Shown one piece after another: positions 1-7,286 of a stretch of DNA of 48,096 bases. Under the pieces are notes generated by a model. That model searched no databases, was not told the origin of the DNA, and saw only the letters and a list, made by a program, of their open reading frames with translations. Position 1 is the first letter of the stretch. Every line of letters begins with the position of its first letter. Source of the stretch: JAKJEP01 sp964580995 (GTDB lineage Bacteria; Planctomycetota; Phycisphaerae; Sedimentisphaerales; SM23-30); the NCBI GenBank assembly GCA_964580995.1, contig CAZOMV010000037.1:1-48096 (forward strand), in the 5' to 3' direction. The position numbers were made by a program, and so were the translations under genes.

Positions 1-142
1 CACCGGTTTCCCCCCGTGAAGAGCATTCGGCTGGTGGCTTTCCTGCGATACATCCACACGCCCCCGGGCGGCTTTAGGCTGCGGTTCTGGCTGGTGGCGG
101 CGAGCAACGGGAACGCCGAATGGGTAAACTTTAGTTCGCGGC

Positions 143-197
143 AGGCCGGTGCCTGCCTCGGGCGTATGGAATGCCGGTTTCCCCCCGTGAAGAGGAG
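143..197 (+). repeat. Dispersed repeat B (copy)
   Basis: Copy of a family marked by a GGTGCCTGCCTCGG stretch, then ATGGAATGCCGG and a run of Cs ending CCCCCCGTGAAGAG. Matching copies lie at 3656-3712, 10671-10752 and 48012-48096, with a truncated copy at the left edge (1-26). All are in non-coding DNA on the plus strand. Confidence 0.75.
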
Positions 198-437
198 GAG
201 AGGTTTTTATGATGCGGGTGCTTTATCCTTTTGACGCTCATGCTGTACGTTCCTTGACGGGCGAGTCATGGTAAAAAATAAGGATTATCATGTGCAAACG
301 AATGCGGATGAGAAAAGCTGGATTCCCGTGCCAATACATAAAATATTGGGACAGCAATAAAATTGCTTGTGAAATACCAGGAAATAGGGGGATTGCAAAG
401 TATGTGAGGGCAAATAACGGTAAAGAGCGAAAAAACA

Positions 438-467
438 TTGACATTTTGTCCTGCTGGCGGGTATAAT
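438..467 (+). promoter_or_regulatory. Consensus sigma-70 promoter for the LamG/dockerin gene
   Basis: TTGACA at 438-443 and TATAAT at 462-467, separated by 18 bases: both hexamers match the housekeeping consensus perfectly. Transcription should start near 474, leaving a leader of about 110 bases before the start codon at 584. Confidence 0.8.
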
Positions 468-583
468 GGCGGTCAATACATATGGGATTTTCGGCAAAGT
501 TTTTATGAGTACGCGATACCCGTTTATGGTACAACGGTTTATGGTAAAATCGGATATGTCGTATTTCTTACAGGAGGTTTGCG

Positions 584-2011
584 ATGAAACAGGCAAAAAG
601 CTTTTTCGCAGTCAGTTTATGGTTGTTGTTTTTCAGTGCCAATATGGAGGCTCAGCAGTTGGAAATCCTTGGTCCCGACCAAGTTGTGGAAAATTCTTCC
701 GCCCAATACCAGGCTATCCTGCATAATGCGGATGGCTCCACTCTGGATGTGACCTCGTCCGCCGTCTGGTCCGTTATCCCTGACACCTATGCCAGTATGG
801 CTCAGAATGGGGTACTCACCACGCAGGACATTGAAAAATTCGAGAATGCGATTCTGGCCGCCGACTATACGGAGGAGGAAACCAATTTTCAGGCGGAAAA
901 ACCAGTCACGCTATTTGCCATATGCCCCTCTGGTTCGGCACTGCAATTTGATGGTACCAATGATTATGTGGATTTGCCGGATGGTTTTTCCGATTTCAGC
1001 AACGGCCTAACCATTATGGTTTGGGCATATCCGACCGCCAGCAAGAACTGGGCTCGATTTGTGGACCTGGGAAACGGCCAGGCCAATAACAACATTCTTT
1101 TCTTCCGCGGGGGAACGTCCCGGGATTTGCTGTTTGAGGTATATCGGGATTCTTCGGGCGGCTGGCTGATCGCGGCGAATACGATCGAACTGGATCGCTG
1201 GCAACACTTTGCGGTAACGCAGGACAGTACGGGAAAAGTGATTATCTACAAAAATGGCCAGCCGATCCGAACCGGCACTATCAAAATTCCTAAAAATGTC
1301 ATCCGGACCCAAAATTACATAGGAAGAAGCAACTGGAGTACGATCGACGAATATTATCAGGGACAAATGGATGATGTGCGGATATTCAACCGAGTTTTGT
1401 CACAGAGTGAAATTATCGCGGGGATGAATATACAGGTCACGAATGATTCCCATCTGATAGCCTATTGGAATTTCGATGAAGGCGCCGGGCAAATGGCCGG
1501 GGATTCGACGCAACAATATAACGGATTATTAGGAAGTACCGCTGATGCCGATGATGCCGATCCACAATGGGTGGAATCGGAGGCACCGGTGGGAATTTGC
1601 AGTTCCTATATACTGGCCGTTCAAGACCTGAAATCCGCTCTGACGGGGAAACTAAAAATGCTGGATGATCTGGAGACTGCTCTGGAAAAGGAACAACATG
1701 CGATGGATAACCTGAAAAGCATGATTGGGGAGAATGACCTGGGAGATCTAACCAAAGAAGAGGTCTATAAAGCTATTGCCGATGTTCGCCTGGCGATGGT
1801 CCAGCAGAAAATCAGCCGGTTTGCTCTGCGAATCAGTGTTATGCGGCTAGAGGATGCTTTGCGGCAAATCGGCGTGGAGGTTGAATCGCATCCATGGCCC
1901 GACATTCCTAAACCAAAATATTACCATCCGGCTGACATCAATCAGGATGACCAGATAAATCTATTGGACCTTGCTATTATCAGTGAAAACTGGCTCCGAC
2001 CGGATGAATAA
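584..2011 (+). CDS. Secreted LamG-domain protein with C-terminal dockerin-like module
   Basis: A 475-residue exported protein. Residues 1-23 form a signal peptide. About residues 25-85 look like a bacterial Ig-like (Big2-type) domain, and residues 118-285 a LamG/concanavalin-like jelly roll (ALQFDGTNDYVDLP at its start, DDVRIFNRVLS and AYWNFDEG near its end), a fold that usually binds sugars. About 345-430 is predicted coiled coil. The C-terminus (ADINQDDQINLLDLAII) is a calcium-loop dockerin-like repeat of the kind common at the ends of secreted Phycisphaerae proteins. The start at 584 is set by AGGAGG at 572-577, six bases upstream. No catalytic domain is visible, so a surface or matrix carbohydrate-binding role is inferred. 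Confidence 0.85.
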   Translation: MKQAKSFFAVSLWLLFFSANMEAQQLEILGPDQVVENSSAQYQAILHNADGSTLDVTSSAVWSVIPDTYASMAQNGVLTTQDIEKFENAILAADYTEEETNFQAEKPVTLFAICPSGSALQFDGTNDYVDLPDGFSDFSNGLTIMVWAYPTASKNWARFVDLGNGQANNNILFFRGGTSRDLLFEVYRDSSGGWLIAANTIELDRWQHFAVTQDSTGKVIIYKNGQPIRTGTIKIPKNVIRTQNYIGRSNWSTIDEYYQGQMDDVRIFNRVLSQSEIIAGMNIQVTNDSHLIAYWNFDEGAGQMAGDSTQQYNGLLGSTADADDADPQWVESEAPVGICSSYILAVQDLKSALTGKLKMLDDLETALEKEQHAMDNLKSMIGENDLGDLTKEEVYKAIADVRLAMVQQKISRFALRISVMRLEDALRQIGVEVESHPWPDIPKPKYYHPADINQDDQINLLDLAIISENWLRPDE

Positions 2012-2164
2012 TGGTATTTGCTGAAATTCTTGGCAGGCAGAATTATGCCCTTTATCAGTTGGGATCGAGGACGGTTTTTAAGATAATAGTGCATGGCTTT
2101 CAACCCGACCAGATAGAAATCCGACCAGATGAAGAAAAGAGAAAGAGGGATGAGGAAGGATTCG

Positions 2165-2632
2165 ATGAAGCCGGAAGTAGTTGTCGGTGATATTCTGGAG
2201 CAGAGAGTGGAGGTGATTGTCAACGCGTGGAACCGGAATCTGTTTCCCTGGTGGCTGCTGGTGCCGCAGGGGGTTTCTCGGGCGATCCGGAAAAGGGCGG
2301 GTGCCGGTCCGTTCAGGGAATTGCGGAAAAAGGGGGTCATGCGGCTGGGCGGGGCGGTGGAAACCTCGGCTGGGGACTTGCCTTTCCGATCAATCATTCA
2401 TGTGGCAGGTATCAATCTTCTCTGGTTTGCGACAAAATATTCGATTCAGCAGTCTGTACTCAATGCTGTGGCCATCATAAATGAGAAAAAATATGCCTCG
2501 GCGGCTTTTCCGATTATCGGGTCGGGCAGCGGCAGCCGGTCGCGGGAAAAAGCATTGGCGTATATGATGGAGGCGTTTGGCAAAATAGAAACGGAAGCGA
2601 ACGTGGTTATTGTAAAATATTTCCGGGAATAG
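2165..2632 (+). CDS. Macro-domain protein (ADP-ribose-binding family)
   Basis: A compact macro domain of about 155 residues. It begins VVVGDILEQRVEVIVNAWN, matching the family's GDIT...VDAIVNAAN start, followed by PQGVSRAIRKRAG, then GGAVETSAGDLPFRSIIHVAG and the FPIIGSGSG loop that contacts the distal ribose in known macro domains. The usual NAAN is NAWN, as in a branch of the family with a WWLLVPQGV motif. Macro domains bind or hydrolyse ADP-ribose derivatives; the substrate here cannot be told. ATGs at 2129 and 2150 are also in frame; 2165 has AGGAAGG five bases upstream and leaves no unstructured N-terminus. Confidence 0.8.
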   Translation: MKPEVVVGDILEQRVEVIVNAWNRNLFPWWLLVPQGVSRAIRKRAGAGPFRELRKKGVMRLGGAVETSAGDLPFRSIIHVAGINLLWFATKYSIQQSVLNAVAIINEKKYASAAFPIIGSGSGSRSREKALAYMMEAFGKIETEANVVIVKYFRE

Positions 2633-2705
2633 TGACGAGGCCAGGATATGAGGATTTTTAATGTTGAGAGAGATGTGATAAACATTTATAGTCGATTTTA
2701 GTATC

Positions 2706-3287
2706 ATGAATAAAAATATGAGCTTTCGGGAATATCTGGCGTGTTTTTCATTAGGTATGCTTACACCATCTGAATTCGTTGATATGGCTAATACTGCATT
2801 AGAAGAATATTTTATCACGGATGAATTTTGTGCCCTAGCATGTGAAAAAAGCGATACTATTGTAACGGAAGAAGTTTCCAAAGAAATTATGAAAGCAATA
2901 AGTAAGATTGGCGTACAATTGCCCACCCTTGAACAAGCGGTTAAGATATATGTGTGTTATTGTTCACAGCAAATCATTGAGGGATTAGTGAGTCCGTACA
3001 AAGGTACTCAGGAAATACGATTAATGTATAGACAAATTGAAAATAGGATAACGAATGATGTTTATGCCGGCGATAGAGTTGGTATTAGTGAGTTTTTGTC
3101 TCTTTATTTTATGTATGATGATGTAGATTGTGTTATTGATGAAGAAAAAAAAAGATGGCAATATAAAGATGGTCCCCTCATGAATAAGAAAGAAGCAATA
3201 GAGAAGCTGGATGAACTTACAAGGGAAGAGGCGAAAAAGTTTTGTGAGAAATACGGTACGGATGAATATGAGGGAGGTACTCTGTAA
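2706..3287 (+). CDS. Hypothetical protein, AT-rich orphan gene
   Basis: A 193-residue, mostly alpha-helical soluble protein that I do not recognise. It is acidic at the C-terminus (EEAKKFCEKYGTDEYEGG) and has six cysteines, without a signal peptide or membrane segment. Its base composition and codon use are markedly more AT-rich than its neighbours, which suggests recent transfer. It lies about 70 bases after the macro-domain gene in the same direction and just before a repeat cluster. No strong ribosome binding site is seen; an ATG at 2721 is an alternative start. Size and charge resemble small immunity-type proteins, but nothing in the sequence proves it. Confidence 0.65.
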   Translation: MNKNMSFREYLACFSLGMLTPSEFVDMANTALEEYFITDEFCALACEKSDTIVTEEVSKEIMKAISKIGVQLPTLEQAVKIYVCYCSQQIIEGLVSPYKGTQEIRLMYRQIENRITNDVYAGDRVGISEFLSLYFMYDDVDCVIDEEKKRWQYKDGPLMNKKEAIEKLDELTREEAKKFCEKYGTDEYEGGTL

Positions 3288-3655
3288 AATACAATCTGAG
3301 TAAAATCGTTTGCTACTTCAGATGAATTGCCGTACTCAACGCAACTTGCTGGCCCACCGCCTCGGGGGTTGGCGGATTAGACGATTGATCGGAAGAATAT
3401 TTCCGGCTCGGGCGCATGGAAGGGCCGAGAGGCCCATTTTCTCGACGCGGGCGTAAATGGAATATGACGTTCCCGCCGGTCACTTCATCAGGGGCGAGAA
3501 AGAGGAATCCAAGCCGCTAAGGGAGAATCTGGCTGCGATTCGGATCCGGCCAGGTAAATGAGAAGAAAAGGGTGGGAGAGTTACCTGGGAATTGGCTGGG
3601 GGCAGCGAGCAACGAGAGAGCGTCGAGGGGGGCAAATGATCGCGGCGATTTCGGT

Positions 3656-3712
3656 GTAGGCTGGTGCCTGCCTCGGAGAGCATGGAATGCCGGTTCCCCC
3701 CCCGTGAAGAGA
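3656..3712 (+). repeat. Dispersed repeat B (copy)
   Basis: Closely matches 143-197, with GGTGCCTGCCTCGG, CATGGAATGCCGG and a C-run ending CCCGTGAAGAG. It is embedded in the non-coding repeat cluster. Confidence 0.75.
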
Positions 3713-4000
3713 AGTATGGGGGCAGCGACGTGGAAGGGGAGGTAGTTCCGGTTTCTGTCAGTATGGTAAAAGGGGAGACGCTGGGCGGGATAAGTGGGAG
3801 CGGAAGACACGGCTGGCACGGGCGCGGCACGATTGAAGAACACCTCCCTGCTGGAAGGCAGGAAGGTGGCACCCTTTGCAAGATTGGCCATGGGAGAATC
3901 GACCCCCATCCATGTGGGCAACAGGGAAATTGACCCCCTTACTGACGTGCGGGGCTGGGATGAAATGTGTGACCGATAGCGAAGGCGATATCCCAAGAGG

Positions 4001-4045
4001 CCCTTACGGGCGGGGCTGGGATAAGACGGCATTTCGAGGTTGCCA
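4001..4045 (+). repeat. Repeat C (intergenic copy)
   Basis: Contains CGGGGCTGGGATAAGACGGC followed by a GAGGTTGCC end. A related unit sits at 3935-3966, and a third copy lies inside the coding sequence of the anti-sigma-like gene at 5551-5597. Confidence 0.65.
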
Positions 4046-4082
4046 TACTATTGACCACGGGCAGGCCTGGCTAAGATAATAA

Positions 4083-4173
4083 TGACGGAACCGCCAAAAG
4101 TCGATATGGACATCCAAAAACAGCTCTGGCTCCCCAATAACGGGGAATCGAAGAGTTTTTGACGCTGGCGTCA
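4083..4173 (-). mobile_element. Repeat A, MITE-like element with hairpin, complete copy
   Basis: A 91-bp element in reverse orientation, flanked on both sides by the identical heptamer ATAATAA (4076-4082 and 4174-4180), as expected for a target-site duplication. The ends are imperfect inverted repeats beginning TGACG. The interior holds an AGCTC/GAGCT plus CCCC/GGGG hairpin followed by T runs. It begins ten bases beyond the stop codon of the minus-strand coiled-coil gene. Other complete copies are at 19333, 26449, 27689 and 28142. Confidence 0.8.
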
Positions 4174-4182
4174 ATAATAATC

Positions 4183-5190
4183 CTACTGAACTGGCTTTAC
4201 GGGGGATATCACCACTTTATTGTCGATTACTTCTACCGGTCTAAAATCGGGGGGCATTTGCGTGAGAAGATTTTCTTTGGATTTAATTTCCTCCTGGGTT
4301 TTATTTATATCCTCTTGCTTGATTTTTAATTCTGCTGATAGGCTATCGAGCTTATCTACCAGAGTAACAAAAAATATTGTATCTTGCCGAATTGCTACCG
4401 CCTTGTTTTTGCGGGCCAGGGCGCCGACCAATTCTACTTCTACATCGAATAACATTTGATTAACCAACACTGGATTAAGGGTTTTTTTCTCCCATATGGC
4501 CTTAATCTTCGCTTCATATCCGGCTATATCAATATCAATCCGGTTTATGATATTGTTCAATTCCGCAACCATTTGTTTGGCTTCTTCACCATCCTGATAA
4601 AAAGTTATTTTTCTAAGTTGCTTCAATCCTTCCGAAGTATTCTTTTTATTCTCATTCATTTCGGAAATTTGCTGTTCTGCCTGGGAAAGATTTTGACGTT
4701 CCTGTTCCAACTCTTTTTTTAGATCATCCAACCTGGTGAGGGCGTCCTGATCCAATATTTCGATGGCGAGCTGGGCCATCTTTTTCGCATCTTCCTCGCT
4801 CACAGCGTAGAGCGTATATTCAAGAATAATGCCTCTTCCGTTTTGATCGACAACGGTTATAAATTGGTTTTGTTGAATAAATTCAAATTGTTTTTCACTT
4901 ACCACGTCCTTCGCCATCTTAACCCATGCTTCCTGATCAGGCCAACCATTGCGTCGGAAAAAAATATTGTAAACCGCAGCATGGGTTGGAGTAATGATCC
5001 CCGCCCCACTAGCGGGACTTAAGTGAGTTCCAATTTGCTTGATAGCACTCGGAAACCATTTAATGTCGGTATTAGAATTCTCAAATTGCAGGGCTTCAGG
5101 GACCGGAGGGTTTTCCTGGGTAAAGCCCTTTTGGCAAAATATACTTACTATGATTACGACCGATACTTTTACTATGACAGAGTTAATCAT
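4183..5190 (-). CDS. Secreted coiled-coil protein of unknown function, ECF operon member
   Basis: A 335-residue protein. Residues 1-25 form a signal peptide (hydrophobic VIVKVSVVIIVSIF, cleavage near FTQ). A globular part of about 130 residues follows, then long charged coiled-coil stretches (about 145-185 and 270-310). It should act in the periplasm or at the outer envelope. The start at 5190 is chosen because AAAGGAG lies eight bases upstream; a longer frame from 5295 would bury the signal peptide. The start overlaps the end of the anti-sigma-like gene by eight bases, so translation is probably coupled. I recognise no family; its place suggests it is a target or sensor partner of the ECF system. 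Confidence 0.75.
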   Translation of the reverse strand: MINSVIVKVSVVIIVSIFCQKGFTQENPPVPEALQFENSNTDIKWFPSAIKQIGTHLSPASGAGIITPTHAAVYNIFFRRNGWPDQEAWVKMAKDVVSEKQFEFIQQNQFITVVDQNGRGIILEYTLYAVSEEDAKKMAQLAIEILDQDALTRLDDLKKELEQERQNLSQAEQQISEMNENKKNTSEGLKQLRKITFYQDGEEAKQMVAELNNIINRIDIDIAGYEAKIKAIWEKKTLNPVLVNQMLFDVEVELVGALARKNKAVAIRQDTIFFVTLVDKLDSLSAELKIKQEDINKTQEEIKSKENLLTQMPPDFRPVEVIDNKVVISPVKPVQ

Positions 5191-5722
5191 GGTATTCGCT
5201 CCTTTCGGAAAGAGATTTGAGTTTGGATTGGGCCGTGACGGCGGCTTCCATATGGGCGTAGGTTTGGGTAATATATTCATATTGTTCCCGTGCATACTTC
5301 AATCCGCCCGGCTGTTTGGCCAGCAAGTCGGCGGCGGCCAGCAACTGGGCGGCCTGGCCGGCATGAATGATGTCCTGGAAAGCTTGATCCTGAGCTGATT
5401 CATCTGGAAGACGGTCTTCGATCTTAGGCTGGGACAACCATAAAGCGGCCGCGCCGAAGGCTATCACCACAGCGGCGGCGACGGCCCATTTATACTTTTG
5501 GAAACTGCTAAAAATCCGATTTTTAGAACCAAGAACAGGGGTTTTTACCCCCTCCCTCACGGTCGGGGCTGGGATAAGGCAATTTTCAGGGGTTGCCTTT
5601 TCTAAAAATGTGGGGGATTGCGGTCTGGCCGGTGGGAAGATGCGTTTCTTGAGGTCAGGCGGGGGGCCAACAGGCCGAAAGCGTTTTAACAGGGATTCGA
5701 TTTCTTCATCATCATGGAACAT
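5183..5722 (-). CDS. Membrane anti-sigma-factor-like protein
   Basis: A 179-residue protein with an N-terminal cytoplasmic part starting MFHDDEEIESLLKRFRPVGP, one membrane segment at about residues 80-98 (WAVAAAVVIAFGAAALWL), and a helical tail outside that resembles a short TPR-like repeat. It follows the ECF sigma gene by five bases, the classic position of an anti-sigma factor, although no zinc-binding HxxxCxxC motif is present. Residues about 42-58 are encoded by a copy of repeat C, which enlarges the linker between the sigma-binding end and the membrane segment without breaking the frame. Anti-sigma function is inferred from context and topology. Confidence 0.7.
   Translation of the reverse strand: MFHDDEEIESLLKRFRPVGPPPDLKKRIFPPARPQSPTFLEKATPENCLIPAPTVREGVKTPVLGSKNRIFSSFQKYKWAVAAAVVIAFGAAALWLSQPKIEDRLPDESAQDQAFQDIIHAGQAAQLLAAADLLAKQPGGLKYAREQYEYITQTYAHMEAAVTAQSKLKSLSERSEYHD
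5551..5597 (+). repeat. Repeat C copy inside a coding sequence
   Basis: The core CGGGGCTGGGATAAG and the GGTTGCC end match the intergenic copy at 4001-4045. Here the unit lies within the anti-sigma-like gene, where it is read in frame on the minus strand as a linker containing LIPAPTVREGVK. Confidence 0.65.
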
Positions 5723-5727
5723 AGCAT

Positions 5728-6255
5728 TTATTTTTCCTGAATGCTTGGGAGTAATTTTTCCCGTAATTTATCCAGGGCATAGCGGTAGCGGCTGGCGATG
5801 GTATTGGGATTCATGTCCAGGAGCCGGGCAATTTCCTGGAGGGTTTTTCCTTCGTAGATTTTCAGGTGGATGACTTCCCGCTGATCGGGCGGGAGGCTGC
5901 GGATTGTTTCTTCTATTTTGCCGTTATCCTCTATTTCCGGGATTCCTTTATCCACCTTTTCCAGGAGGGGCCGGGAGGAAGGGTTCTGAATGGACTCCAG
6001 GGGCCGCTTTTGCCGGCTCAGGAGGTTAAAACATTCGTTTCGGACGGCGGTGCGAAGGTAGATATAAAGGGAGGGGAGGCGGCGGAGCTGGGGGGCTGCT
6101 TTTAAGGTTTTCATAAATACCTGCTGTATCACATCTTCCGCCTTTCCCGGGTCGGCCAGAATCATTACCGCATACCGATATAAGTCATGGGCGTAATCCT
6201 CATAAGCTGTTTCCAGCAAAGCTCTGGTATTATGAGTACGATCCTGATCACTCAC
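5728..6255 (-). CDS. RNA polymerase sigma factor, ECF family
   Basis: A 175-residue ECF sigma factor that directs RNA polymerase to a small regulon. Region 2 covers about residues 17-85 (YEDYAHDLYRYAVMIL, then AEDVIQQVFMKTL), and region 4 about residues 115-170 (LPPDQREVIHLKIYEGKTLQ with a helix-turn-helix IARLLDMNPNTIASRYRYAL). The gene starts with GTG at 6255: the ATG two bases upstream runs straight into a stop, and GGAAAAGGG lies about nine bases before the GTG. It heads a three-gene minus-strand operon with a membrane anti-sigma-like protein and a secreted protein. Confidence 0.9.
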   Translation of the reverse strand: MSDQDRTHNTRALLETAYEDYAHDLYRYAVMILADPGKAEDVIQQVFMKTLKAAPQLRRLPSLYIYLRTAVRNECFNLLSRQKRPLESIQNPSSRPLLEKVDKGIPEIEDNGKIEETIRSLPPDQREVIHLKIYEGKTLQEIARLLDMNPNTIASRYRYALDKLREKLLPSIQEK

Positions 6256-6349
6256 ATGACGGCCCTTTTCCAGCTTATTTTGACTTCTATAATAAGAGAC
6301 ACCTGTACATCCTATATTTGTTTAACAAAATTCGAAAAAAAATAAAAAA

Positions 6350-6392
6350 TGACGCCAGCGTCATAAGCTCGTCGTACCCTTGTTATCAGGCT
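6350..6392 (+). repeat. Repeat A, truncated 5' fragment
   Basis: It matches the left half of repeat A (TGACGCCAGCGTCA, then AAGCTCGTCG and CCCTTGTTATC), then diverges before the second hairpin arm. The right end and the target duplication are missing, so this is a decayed or partial copy. Confidence 0.65.
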
Positions 6393-6432
6393 AAAGGGTA
6401 AGACATTGGTATGGGGAAGGAGGGGGGAAAAA

Positions 6433-6449
6433 ACAGGCGAGTCGCCTGT
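6433..6449. promoter_or_regulatory. Perfect inverted repeat
   Basis: ACAGGCGA G TCGCCTGT: eight-base arms around one base. It lies between the divergent ECF and two-component operons. It could be an operator or a short hairpin; no T run follows, so it is not a convincing terminator. Confidence 0.4.
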
Positions 6450-6605
6450 TATTCATTCCGGGCGGGGTAAGGGGCGAAAAAGTAATGATTTCACAGAGGG
6501 ACCCGATCTGGTATAGTGGAGGAATGCGGTTTTTGTGATAGAGAGGCAACTGTTTATAAAACAGGATATTATGATAATTAGGAAAGAGAGGGCTAACGCG
6601 GTCTG

Positions 6606-7286
6606 ATGCGAGTGCTGATTGTTGAAGATGAAATTCGGCTGGCCAGGAATATCAAGCAGGTATTGACGGAAGAGTTATCCTACGTGGTGGATATATCCAC
6701 CGACGGGGAGGACGGGCGGCATCTGGCGCTGACCAATCCGTATGACCTGATTATCCTGGACCTGCTGCTGCCGCAGGTGGATGGGTTGGAGATTCTCCGT
6801 GCGATCCGGGGGCAGGATAACGCGGTACCGGTTTTGATATTGACGGCACGGGGAGAACGGCAGGAGATTGTCCGGGGTCTCAATCTGGGCAGTGACGACT
6901 ACATGACCAAGCCTTTCGACATGGAGGAACTGCTGGCCCGGTGCCGGTCGCTGATCCGCCGCAGCCACGGCCGGCCCAGCTCGGAAATTCAGGTGGGGCC
7001 GCTGCATATTGATACCCGTACGCACGTGGTGGAGGCAAGCGGCAAGAAAGTGGTTTTGCCGGCGCTGGAGTACCGGCTGCTGGAATATCTGGCGATGCGG
7101 GCGGGTGAGATCGTTTCAAAGACCGAACTGATGGAGCATTTGTATGATTTCCAGTCGGAAAACTTTTCCAATGTAATAGAAGTGTATATTTCCAGTCTGC
7201 GCCGGAAACTGGACACCGAACCGAATTATCCGTTGATTCATACGATTCGGGGGCAGGGGTACCTTCTGGGAGAATTGCCGCAATGA
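6606..7286 (+). CDS. Response regulator, OmpR/PhoB family
   Basis: A 226-residue two-component transcription factor. The receiver domain (1-120) has the acidic pocket E7/D8, phospho-acceptor D52 in LIILDLLLP, T80 in ILTAR and the conserved lysine in YMTKPF. The winged-helix DNA-binding domain (about 128-224) shows LEYRLLEYLAMRAGEIVSK and VIEVYISSLRRKLD, ending with IHTIRGQGYLL. Its stop codon overlaps the start of the histidine kinase gene by four bases (ATGA). Phosphorylation by that kinase is expected. OmpR-family dimers bind direct repeats spaced 11 bases apart, and such a site lies at 8716-8745, before the next gene pair. Confidence 0.93.
   Translation: MRVLIVEDEIRLARNIKQVLTEELSYVVDISTDGEDGRHLALTNPYDLIILDLLLPQVDGLEILRAIRGQDNAVPVLILTARGERQEIVRGLNLGSDDYMTKPFDMEELLARCRSLIRRSHGRPSSEIQVGPLHIDTRTHVVEASGKKVVLPALEYRLLEYLAMRAGEIVSKTELMEHLYDFQSENFSNVIEVYISSLRRKLDTEPNYPLIHTIRGQGYLLGELPQ

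Larger units (their letters stand above)
1..583. other. Intergenic region with dispersed repeats and promoter of the LamG gene
   Basis: No convincing gene is seen here; the open frames lack ribosome binding sites and overlap repeat sequence. The first 200 bases hold two copies of the dispersed repeat whose core is CCGGTTTCCCCCCGT, and a stretch at about 90-110 that recurs near 3597-3616. From 438 on the region is the promoter and leader of the LamG/dockerin gene, including two near-identical GTTTATGGTA units at about 520-546. Confidence 0.6.
3288..4182. other. Non-coding repeat cluster, about 900 bp
   Basis: No gene is supported here. The stretch is a mosaic of repeats shared with other places in the window: a degenerate repeat B (3354-3438), a full repeat B (3656-3712), two repeat C units (3935-3966, 4001-4045) and a complete repeat A (4083-4173). 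Open frames across it have no ribosome binding sites and unusual composition. It separates the plus-strand AT-rich gene from a minus-strand operon. Confidence 0.7.
6256..6605. other. Divergent intergenic region with truncated repeat A and a hairpin
   Basis: This stretch separates the minus-strand ECF operon from the plus-strand two-component genes. It holds a truncated repeat A (6350-6392), a perfect 8+8 inverted repeat (ACAGGCGAGTCGCCTGT, 6433-6449) and a possible plus-strand promoter (TTGTGA at 6533 and TATAAA at 6555, spacing 16) about 45 bases before the response regulator. No small gene is apparent. Confidence 0.55.

Noticed and set aside
16..234. 72-codon open frame at the left edge
   Set aside because: It overlaps two copies of repeat B, has no ribosome binding site and no family likeness.
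3517..4079. Several overlapping open frames in the repeat cluster
   Set aside because: They consist of repeat sequence, lack ribosome binding sites and differ in composition from the true genes.
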